In this document: positions 24,718 to 31,021 of the stretch, piece by piece
How the letters are laid out: each line of letters opens with the position of its first letter
How positions within the stretch are numbered: position 1 is the first letter of the stretch
Assembly (NCBI GenBank): GCA_029859185.1
Contig: JAOUDR010000001.1
Coordinates: forward strand, 1 to 31,747
Direction of reading: 5' to 3'
Source: Gemmatimonadota bacterium
GTDB lineage: Bacteria; Gemmatimonadota; Gemmatimonadetes; Gemmatimonadales; GWC2-71-9
Length of the DNA: 31,747 nucleotides
Translations under genes and position numbers: made by a program
Notes under the pieces: model-generated
What the model was told of the DNA's origin: nothing
Database searches by the model: none
What the model saw: only the letters and a program-made list of their open reading frames with translations

Positions 24718-24864
24718 GTGGCAGGGTAGACGGCGAGACGGCAAGACGGTTAGCGGGTGATAGGGACGAGGTGACGGTGGTGAGCGGATCTCGAAGCCGC
24801 GCCACTGTCACCTTTCGCCTGCATACCCCTCACCGTCTTGCCGTCTTGCCGTCTGTCCTGGCAC
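24718..24864. repeat. Palindromic element, copy B (63-nt arms, octamer cores)
   Basis: Arms 24718-24780 and 24802-24864 match without gaps at about 47 of 63 positions around a 21-nt loop. They carry three AGACGGCR-type octamers and share the inner text GCGAAAGGTG with copy A. It sits exactly between the convergent small secreted gene and doxX, the right arm ending one base before the doxX stop. Probable terminator in this position. Confidence 0.9.
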
Positions 24865-25332
24865 CTACCTCCCGGCCTCCACCCCCTGCCGACCTCGAGC
24901 GGCAAGCAGTCGATCGACGGAGAGGGCTCCGCCGCCGCCAATGAACAGAGCGAGCGCCATGGCGATGGCGAGGATGTGGAACTCGAACCCCTCGCCGGAC
25001 AACTGGCCGCCCCAGTTCATGAAGAACCCAACCCGCCAGTGAACCAGCGTTACGGCTCCCAGCATGACCATCGCGATGCCCGCGGCCGCGACCCGGCTCA
25101 TGAACCCGGCGATCAGCGCGAGGGCCCCAAGGGACTCCGCCCCGATGACGAGCACCGTCACGATGGCCGGAATGCCCCAGGTCTGCTGGAAGAAGCCGAT
25201 GGTGCCACCGGGTCCGGAGCCCCCAAACCAGCCCAGGAGCTTCTGGGCGCCGTGCGGGAAGATCACGACGCCGAGCCCGATTCGCAGGATCGCCAGCGTG
25301 AGGTCGTTCGTCGTCTGCATGAGCCGTTTCAT
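24865..25332 (-). CDS. DoxX family membrane protein
   Basis: 155 residues with four hydrophobic helices. The family motif LRIGLGVVIFPHGAQKLLGW begins the first helix region, and ALALIAGFMSRVAAAGIAMV is in the third. DoxX-type proteins act in thiosulfate or quinone redox and in stress tolerance, with many members of unknown role. It lies 27 nt downstream of marR and is presumably co-transcribed. MarR-DoxX pairs are often induced by electrophiles or quinones; that is family knowledge, not shown here. Confidence 0.88.
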   Translation of the reverse strand: MKRLMQTTNDLTLAILRIGLGVVIFPHGAQKLLGWFGGSGPGGTIGFFQQTWGIPAIVTVLVIGAESLGALALIAGFMSRVAAAGIAMVMLGAVTLVHWRVGFFMNWGGQLSGEGFEFHILAIAMALALFIGGGGALSVDRLLAARGRQGVEAGR

Positions 25333-25359
25333 GATGTCGTGTGCTCCCTGCGCAGGGTT

Positions 25360-25851
25360 TTACGAATCGCGGTCGGCGTGTGCCGCTCGCACCGCGTCGA
25401 GCAGCCCGATGAGCCGCTGCTGATCACGCTTGGCCAGACCACGCACCGCGGTGTGATCGGCGGCATCCACCGGTTCGTCGAGTCGCTTCATGAGCGCGAG
25501 CCCCTCGGCAGTGATGACGCAGTGGATCTGCCGCCGGTCCGCAGAGGTGCGGCGGCGATGGACCCAACCCCGCACCTCGAGGCGGTCAATCATCCGTGTG
25601 ATCCCCGGGGCGCGCTGCACCATGCGTTCGGCCACCTCGAGCGTGGGCAGCCCACTCGGCCCGGCCCCACGGAGGATGCGCAGCACGTTGTACTGCTGAA
25701 GGGTCACCCCCTCCCGCTCCACGACTTCACCGTAATACCGCCGGACCAGGTCCGCGGTCCGGAATAGGGCAACCACCGCCTCCTGCCCGATGGACTGGAA
25801 CGGGCGGGTCTGGCGGATCTCCTGCTGGATCGCACTGGCGCGTCGTGTCAT
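25360..25851 (-). CDS. MarR family transcriptional regulator
   Basis: 163 residues. The winged helix covers about 45-120, with TLQQYNVLRILRGAG, the recognition helix VQRAPGITRMIDRLEVRGW and wing RRRTSADRRQIHCVITAEG. Flanking helices form the dimer. No conserved redox cysteine pair is seen (one Cys in the wing), so direct thiol sensing is uncertain. It is first in an operon with doxX. The TTGACATGTCAA palindrome lies 26 nt upstream of its start and is the probable operator. No ribosome site precedes the ATG. Confidence 0.9.
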   Translation of the reverse strand: MTRRASAIQQEIRQTRPFQSIGQEAVVALFRTADLVRRYYGEVVEREGVTLQQYNVLRILRGAGPSGLPTLEVAERMVQRAPGITRMIDRLEVRGWVHRRRTSADRRQIHCVITAEGLALMKRLDEPVDAADHTAVRGLAKRDQQRLIGLLDAVRAAHADRDS

Positions 25852-25869
25852 GGCGTGATAGGATTAATG

Positions 25870-25898
25870 GACAATAGTTGACATGTCAAGCATTTGTC
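25870..25898. promoter_or_regulatory. MarR operator and overlapping -35 region
   Basis: TTGACATGTCAA (25878-25889) is a perfect 12-bp palindrome whose half-sites are consensus TTGACA boxes on both strands. An outer GACAA/TTGTC pair (25870-25874 and 25894-25898) is offset by half a base. On the minus strand ATTAAT lies 15 nt after TTGACA as a -10 candidate. A repressor bound here would block marR-doxX and could also affect the plus-strand cytochrome gene, 108 nt away. Confidence 0.7.
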
Positions 25899-25996
25899 GG
25901 GAACCTCCGGCAACACCGGACGCGCTGATTCGGTCCGGTACAGCCCGCTGGAAGATCCCGTGCCGCCATCCTGCACCTCAGCCCCAGGAGAACGAC

Positions 25997-26446
25997 ATGC
26001 AACCACGCCTCGTGCTCACACTCGCCCTGAGCTGCTTGCTCACGGCCTGTCCCGGAGACGGAACGGGCCTGGACGAGAACGGCAACCCCCTGGGCCCACC
26101 TGGACCCGACGAGGGTGTGACCCTCTCCAGTGACGTGCAGCCGATCTTCACGGCGAGCTGCGCGTTTACCGATTGCCATGCCGGCAACAACCCGGTGCTG
26201 GGTCAGAACCTCTCCGCCGGCCAGGCGTACGGGAGCATCGTGAACGTCAACTCTCAGGAAGTCCCCGCCCTCAAGCGCGTGCTGCCGCTCTTCCCAGACT
26301 CCAGCTACCTCGTGCACAAGATCCAAGGAACCCAGGGTTCCGTGGGAGGACTGGGGGGGCGCATGCCGCTCGGTGGCGCCGCGCTCACTGACGAAGAGAT
26401 CGCCACTATCCGGGCATGGATCACGGCCGGTGCTCCAAACAACTGA
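25997..26446 (+). CDS. Lipoprotein with a CX4CH heme-like motif (cytochrome c-like)
   Basis: 149 residues. The lipobox LTAC (Cys18) predicts a lipid-anchored protein. After a Gly/Pro-rich linker, residues 45-61 read VQPIFTASCAFTDCH, a heme-attachment-like site with four residues between the cysteines (Cys55, Cys60, His61) rather than two. Met123 in GRMPLGG is a candidate second ligand, and the end ALTDEEIATIRAWITAGA is typical of class I c-type cytochromes. AGGAG lies 6 nt before the ATG. It is followed after 11 nt by the heme-porin, so the two are probably one unit that moves electrons across the periplasm. Heme binding is inferred. Confidence 0.82.
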   Translation: MQPRLVLTLALSCLLTACPGDGTGLDENGNPLGPPGPDEGVTLSSDVQPIFTASCAFTDCHAGNNPVLGQNLSAGQAYGSIVNVNSQEVPALKRVLPLFPDSSYLVHKIQGTQGSVGGLGGRMPLGGAALTDEEIATIRAWITAGAPNN

Positions 26447-26457
26447 CGGAGGTCACG

Positions 26458-27519
26458 ATGCGAACGCTGCTGCTTCCCCTCGGCCTCCTGGTCGCCACCA
26501 CCCCCGCGGCCGCCGAGCCGTACCTGGCACTCCGGACCGGGCTCAAATGCTCGTCATGTCACACGAACCTGACGGGCGGTGGGAACCGCAACACCTACGG
26601 TGGCATTTTCTCGCAGACGCAGCTGCCAATGAGGCCCGGCACGGTCGTCAGCAAGAACGTCACGGATTTCCTCCAGATCGGCTGGGACCTGCGGGTCGAA
26701 GCGTCGGGGACGTTCAAGGCGTCCACGCCACGCACCAGCATCGGACTCGACGTCGCGCAGCTGTACGCCGCCGCCGAGCTGCTGGAGAACCGGCTGGTGC
26801 TCTACATCGACCAGACGGTCGGTCCGGACCGCGCCGTCGCGCGCGAGGCCTTCGGCATGGTGAAGCGCCTCCCTGGGGAGGGCTACATCAAGGCCGGGAA
26901 GTTCCTGCTCCCCTACGGCCTCCGATTACAGGATGATGCCGAGTACATCCGCGAACGAACGGGATTCTCTTACAAGACACCGGATCAAGGCGTCGAGGTT
27001 GGACTCGAGCCGGGTCCGCTGGCGATCGCCGTCGCCCTGACCAACGGCAGCACGGGTGCCGTCGAGAACGACAACGGCAAGCAGGTCACCTCGAGCGCCG
27101 CCGTGGTCTTCCGTCAGTTCCGGCTCGGGGCCTCGGCCTCGCGCAACGACGGAACGGATCAACGCCGGGAAGTCGTGGGCGGCTTCGGCGGCTTCAACGT
27201 CGGCCCACTGGTCCTCATGGGAGAGCTGGACTACGTGCGGGACAAGCCCGTGCAGGGTGACACGGTACGCCAACTCATGGCCTACGGTGAGGCGGACTGG
27301 TTGCTCATACGCGGGCTCAACGCCAAGGTCACGTACGGGTGGCTCGACCCCAACATGGACGTCGCCGAAAACGAGCGGATTCGCGCCCGGTTCGGGCTCG
27401 AGTTCTTCCCGACTCCGTTCCTGCGGTTCGCGGGCTTCTACGGCCTGTTCAAGGACATCCCGCAGGCGACGACAACCAACCTGGACCGTTGGAGCGTCGA
27501 GGCGCACGTGTTGTTCTGA
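26458..27519 (+). CDS. Outer-membrane porin with an N-terminal c-type heme motif
   Basis: 353 residues. A signal peptide ends AAAE (about 20). CSSCH (Cys31, Cys34, His35) follows directly, then a Gly/Asn-rich stretch to about 50 and Met58. From about 70 the chain is alternating polar/hydrophobic strands such as GLDVAQLYAAAELLENRLVL and GYIKAGKFLLPYGLRLQDD, resembling porin O/P proteins, and it ends WSVEAHVLF with the C-terminal Phe of outer-membrane barrels. The plan, one heme in front of a barrel, is that of Cyc2 iron oxidases, but the motif context and the shorter barrel differ. GGAGGT precedes the start. Likely partner of the upstream cytochrome; the electron donor or acceptor is unknown. 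Confidence 0.85.
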   Translation: MRTLLLPLGLLVATTPAAAEPYLALRTGLKCSSCHTNLTGGGNRNTYGGIFSQTQLPMRPGTVVSKNVTDFLQIGWDLRVEASGTFKASTPRTSIGLDVAQLYAAAELLENRLVLYIDQTVGPDRAVAREAFGMVKRLPGEGYIKAGKFLLPYGLRLQDDAEYIRERTGFSYKTPDQGVEVGLEPGPLAIAVALTNGSTGAVENDNGKQVTSSAAVVFRQFRLGASASRNDGTDQRREVVGGFGGFNVGPLVLMGELDYVRDKPVQGDTVRQLMAYGEADWLLIRGLNAKVTYGWLDPNMDVAENERIRARFGLEFFPTPFLRFAGFYGLFKDIPQATTTNLDRWSVEAHVLF

Positions 27520-27522
27520 GGC

Positions 27523-27583
27523 GATGGCCGACAGCCGGTAGCCGAACGCTCTTGCACTGTTCGGCTATCGGCCGTCGGCCATC
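27523..27583. terminator. Heptamer hairpin between convergent genes
   Basis: Arms 27523-27547 and 27559-27583 pair at 23 of 25 positions around an 11-nt loop. Both arms are built of GCCGANN/NNTCGGC heptamers like those at 18205. It begins 4 nt after the porin stop and reaches the TAG of the M20 gene, so it probably terminates transcription from both sides. Confidence 0.8.
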
Positions 27584-27585
27584 GG

Positions 27586-28869
27586 CTATCGGTTCAGGTA
27601 GTCCAGCAGCACCGCCGTCATGACCCGAATGCCAACCGGAATCGCGGAGTCGTCGGCCTGGAAGGTCGGCGTGTGGTGATCGCCGGAGACGGTTCCCGGC
27701 TTCTGCACCCCGAGACGATAGAAGAACCCGGGCACCTCGTTGGCGAACAGCGAGAAGTCCTCGCCCACCATGGCCGGCTCGAGTTCGACGACATTGTCGT
27801 CACCGAGCACGCGCGCGATCGTGGGCACGGTGCGCTGCGTCAGGGCGACGTCGTTGATCACGGCAGGGGAACCGCGCTGGTAGGTGATCTCGTACGTCCC
27901 GCCACCCGCCGAAGTGATCCCGGCCACGATCTCCTGCATGCGGCGCTCCACGATGTCCTGGGCCTCCGTGGAGTAGGTGCGCACGGTGCCTTCGAGCTTC
28001 ACTTCCGCCGGGATGATGTTGAACCGCTCGCCCCCGTGAATCCTGCCCACGGTCACCACACTCGGCGCCAGCGGCGAGAGGTTGCGCGAGCGGATCGTCT
28101 GGAGCCCCATCACGACCTGCGACGCCATGACGACCGGATCCACGCTCAGGTGGGGTGACGCCCCGTGGGCTTGTCGGCCCCGGACGGTGATCCAGAACTG
28201 ATCCACGGCCGCAAGCGCGGGTCCCGGCGTGTACCCGACGACTCCCACGTCCAGCGACGCCATGGTGTGCAACCCGAACACGGCACTGGGCCGCGGGTCG
28301 GCGAACGCCCCCTCTTCAAGCATGAGGGACGCGCCGCCCTCTTCCCCCGGCGGCGGGCCTTCCTCGGCCGGCTGGAAGATGAACAGCACCGTCCCCGGCA
28401 GGTCGGCGCGCATGCCGGCCAGCACCTCGGCCACACCAAGCTGCACGGCGACATGCACATCGTGGCCGCACGCGTGCATCACACCAACTTCCTGCCCCAG
28501 GTAGGTGGTGCGGACGGTCGATTTGAACGGGTAGGGCGTGTCCTCCGTTACCGGGAGGGCATCCATGTCCGCCCGCACCGCGACCACGGGGCCCGGCCGG
28601 CCGCCGCGGAGCACCCCCACGACACCAGTATGCGCGATGTCGGTGCGCACCTCGTCCAGGCCAAGCCCGCGCAAGCGCGAAGCAACGACCCTCGCCGTCT
28701 CCACCTCGCGGTTTCCCAGCTCAGGGTTTTGATGCAGGCGGTGCCGGATGTCCACCATGGCGGGCGCCACCTCACGTACCGCCGCCGCGACACGGGCATC
28801 CCGTTCCTGGCCGATCACGACGGTGGTGACTCCACCGAGCATCACTACCGAGAGCATCAGGACACGCAT
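27586..28869 (-). CDS. Secreted M20D amidohydrolase (hippurate/IAA-amide hydrolase-like)
   Basis: 427 residues. A signal peptide ends VVIGQE. M20D metal residues: Cys134 and His136 in HACGHDVHV, Glu-Glu in QPAEEGPP, GLHTMASL, and a late EDFSLFANEVPGFFYRLG followed by HTP. The dimerisation domain has HGASPHLSVDPV. These enzymes remove an acyl or aminoacyl group from an amino acid or small amide. AGGGG sits 3 nt before ATG 28875 but 9 nt before ATG 28869, so the second start is preferred. The TAG stop is inside the heptamer text. Unlike the M20 at 135-1484 it has the CGHD signature, so the two are not close paralogs. Confidence 0.92.
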   Translation of the reverse strand: MRVLMLSVVMLGGVTTVVIGQERDARVAAAVREVAPAMVDIRHRLHQNPELGNREVETARVVASRLRGLGLDEVRTDIAHTGVVGVLRGGRPGPVVAVRADMDALPVTEDTPYPFKSTVRTTYLGQEVGVMHACGHDVHVAVQLGVAEVLAGMRADLPGTVLFIFQPAEEGPPPGEEGGASLMLEEGAFADPRPSAVFGLHTMASLDVGVVGYTPGPALAAVDQFWITVRGRQAHGASPHLSVDPVVMASQVVMGLQTIRSRNLSPLAPSVVTVGRIHGGERFNIIPAEVKLEGTVRTYSTEAQDIVERRMQEIVAGITSAGGGTYEITYQRGSPAVINDVALTQRTVPTIARVLGDDNVVELEPAMVGEDFSLFANEVPGFFYRLGVQKPGTVSGDHHTPTFQADDSAIPVGIRVMTAVLLDYLNR

Positions 28870-28910
28870 GATCATGTTCCCCTGCGGTTGTCTATGGTCG
28901 TCCCCATCGT

Positions 28911-28950
28911 CCGTCCCCGTCCGTCCCCGTCCGTCCCCGTCCGTCCCCCA
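28911..28950. repeat. 10-bp tandem array, 4 units
   Basis: Three perfect CCGTCCCCGT units and one ending CCGTCCCCCA lie in register in the gap upstream of the M20D gene and ahead of the first exchanger. A related TCGTCCCCAT occurs just before (near 28898). No inverted partner is visible. Confidence 0.85.
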
Positions 28951-29008
28951 AACAACCCCCCCGCACCCGCAGGCGCCAGCGCGAGTGGTCCATTAGCTTG
29001 ATCGCCAT

Positions 29009-29977
29009 ATGTCGCTGCCCATCGCGCTGCTGTTCGTGTTGGCTGGGATCGGCCTGTTGGCCGGCGGCGGTGAGGCGTTGGTCCGCGGCGCGGTGTCACT
29101 GGCCCGTCGGCTGCGCGTGAGCACGGTCGTCATCGGCTTGACGATCGTGGCAATGGGTACGTCCGCCCCGGAGCTGGCGGCAAGCCTGACTGCGGCGCTC
29201 CACGGCCGCGGCGACATCGCGGTCGGCAACGTCGTCGGCTCCAACATCCTCAACATCGCGATGATCGTGGGCATGTCGGCGGTGCTGCTACCCATCACCG
29301 TCCACCTGTCCGCCATCCGGGTCGAGTGGCCGGTGATGCTCGCGCTGTCGGTGGCGGTGGTCGCCATGGCGCAGAATGGGATCATCAGTCGCGCCGAGGG
29401 AATCGGGCTCGTTCTCACGTTGATGGGCTTCATCGTGTACCTGATCGTGAGCGCCGAGCGCCCGGCGAGCGCCCGTGACCGGCCGTCGATCGAGATCGAG
29501 GTGGACTCGCTCACCGTTCGTGCCGCCCGTTACCAGGGCTTCATCGACGTGGGGCTGATTCTGTTTGGCGTGGCCATGCTGGTCGGCGGTGCCCAGGCGC
29601 TGGTCCGCGGCGCGGTCGTGCTGGCCGAATTCGCGGGCCTGTCCGAACGCGTCATCGGCCTCACGGTCGTGGCGTTCGGCACGAGCCTGCCGGAACTCGC
29701 GACCAGCCTGGTCGCCGCGCGCCGTGGACAGGCCGAAATTGCGCTCGCCAACGTGATCGGCTCAAACATCTTCAACCTCACGGCCATCCTCGGCACCGTG
29801 GCTATCGTGACGCCGCAGAGCGTACCACGGGAGACCATCACGCTCGATTTCTGGTGGATGCTTGCCTATGCGGTCGTCCTGCTGCCAATGATGCGAGTGG
29901 GCATGCGCATCACGCGGGTCGAGGGCGCCGCACTGCTTGCCAGTTACGGCGTCTACCTGTTCTTCCTGCTCCGCTAG
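29009..29977 (+). CDS. Na+/Ca2+ exchanger family protein (YrbG-like), copy 1
   Basis: 322 residues, about ten membrane helices in two halves. The alpha-repeats of the CaCA family are clear: GTSAPELAASLTA with GNVVGSNILNIAMIVG in the first half, GTSLPELATSLVA with NVIGSNIFNLTAILG in the second. It likely exchanges Ca2+ or another cation for Na+ or H+ across the inner membrane. Start ATG (29009) begins the first helix; no clear ribosome site. Followed after 26 nt by a paralog, so the two may be co-transcribed and possibly act together. Confidence 0.92.
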   Translation: MSLPIALLFVLAGIGLLAGGGEALVRGAVSLARRLRVSTVVIGLTIVAMGTSAPELAASLTAALHGRGDIAVGNVVGSNILNIAMIVGMSAVLLPITVHLSAIRVEWPVMLALSVAVVAMAQNGIISRAEGIGLVLTLMGFIVYLIVSAERPASARDRPSIEIEVDSLTVRAARYQGFIDVGLILFGVAMLVGGAQALVRGAVVLAEFAGLSERVIGLTVVAFGTSLPELATSLVAARRGQAEIALANVIGSNIFNLTAILGTVAIVTPQSVPRETITLDFWWMLAYAVVLLPMMRVGMRITRVEGAALLASYGVYLFFLLR

Positions 29978-30003
29978 ACTGGACCAACCCGAGGATCCCC
30001 GCG

Positions 30004-30966
30004 ATTTCCCCACTCGTCGCCCTCGCCCTGGTCGTCGTCGGGATCGCCGCCCTGGCTGCCGGCGGGGAGTTGCTGGTTCGCGGTGCCGTTTCGCTGGCCC
30101 GCGCCCTCCGCGTGAGCACCGCCGTCATCGGACTGACGGTGGTGGCGGCGGGGACCTCGATGCCCGAGCTGGCCGTGAGCCTGTTCGCCTCCCTCCAAGG
30201 AAAGGCGGACATCGCGGTCGGCAACGTCGTGGGGTCCAACATCTTCAACGTCGCCGCCATCCTCGGCATCGCGGCGCTGCTCGCCCCAATGGTCGTGCAC
30301 CTGACCGCGGTGCGGCTGGAGTGGCCGGTCATGGCCATCGTCTCGGTCGGGTTCCTCCTGCTCGCGCGGGACGGCATCATCGATCGCCTCGAGGGCGGTG
30401 TGCTCCTCGTCGTGCTGATCGGGTTCACCACCTACATGATCCGGCTGGCCCGACGGCACACCACGCCGGAGGACGCGGCGGCGTTCGCCACGAGCGTGGA
30501 CGGATGGACGGGACAGGGACGCCGCCTGGCCGTGGACCTGGGGCTCGTGGCGGGTGGCGTGATCCTGCTGGTGGGTGGCGCGCAGGTGCTGGTGCGCGGC
30601 GCGGCGACGCTTGCGACGGCGGCGGGCCTGTCGGAGCGGGTGGTCGGGCTCACGATCGTCGCGGCCGGAACCTCGATGCCGGAGCTCGCCGCCTCGCTCG
30701 TGGCTGCGCGGCGCAAGCAGGCCGGGATCGCGCTCGCCAACGTCATCGGCTCGAACATCTTCAACCTCGCCGGCATTCTGGGCCTGGTCTCGGTCGTCAC
30801 GCCGCAACGCGTGAATTCCGCCATCATCCACAGCGACAACTGGTGGATGGTCGGCTTTGCCATCGTGCTGTTCCCCATCATCCGCTCCGGCATGCGCATC
30901 GGCCGCGGAGAGGGCGCCGTGCTGTTGGCGGCCTACGGTGTGTACCTCGCGCTGCTGCTGCGATAG
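30004..30966 (+). CDS. Na+/Ca2+ exchanger family protein (YrbG-like), copy 2, probable ATT start
   Basis: 320 residues, with the same two alpha-repeats: GTSMPELAVSLFA with GNVVGSNIFNVAAILG, and GTSMPELAASLVA with NVIGSNIFNLAGILG. No ATG, GTG or TTG lies between the upstream gene and the first helix. The first is TTG at 30067, inside helix 1. The ATT at 30004 follows GAGG by 9 nt, and its protein then aligns without gaps with copy 1 from residue 1 (ISPLVALALVVVG against MSLPIALLFVLAG). ATT starts are known for infC and pcnB in E. coli. An assembly error (ATG read as ATT) is the main alternative. A frame-wise ATG at 29854 exists but overlaps copy 1 by 124 nt. Confidence 0.85.
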   Translation: MSPLVALALVVVGIAALAAGGELLVRGAVSLARALRVSTAVIGLTVVAAGTSMPELAVSLFASLQGKADIAVGNVVGSNIFNVAAILGIAALLAPMVVHLTAVRLEWPVMAIVSVGFLLLARDGIIDRLEGGVLLVVLIGFTTYMIRLARRHTTPEDAAAFATSVDGWTGQGRRLAVDLGLVAGGVILLVGGAQVLVRGAATLATAAGLSERVVGLTIVAAGTSMPELAASLVAARRKQAGIALANVIGSNIFNLAGILGLVSVVTPQRVNSAIIHSDNWWMVGFAIVLFPIIRSGMRIGRGEGAVLLAAYGVYLALLLR

Positions 30967-30981
30967 GCCGCGGCGCAAGAT

Positions 30982-30996
30982 CCGGGTTGAGCCCGG
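30982..30996 (+). terminator. Small hairpin after the exchanger pair
   Basis: CCGGG-TTGAG-CCCGG is a 5-bp stem with a 5-nt loop, followed by CCCCTTCCT. It lies 16 nt after the stop of the second exchanger and before the Ada-like gene. Weak, no T-tract. Confidence 0.3.
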
Positions 30997-31021
30997 CCCC
31001 TTCCTGCCCGAGATTCACCCC

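Noticed and set aside
29854..30003. ATG 29854 as start of the second exchanger
   Set aside because: It overlaps the first exchanger by 124 nt and adds a Cys/His/Arg-rich tail unlike a membrane-protein start; the ATT at 30004 matches the paralog.
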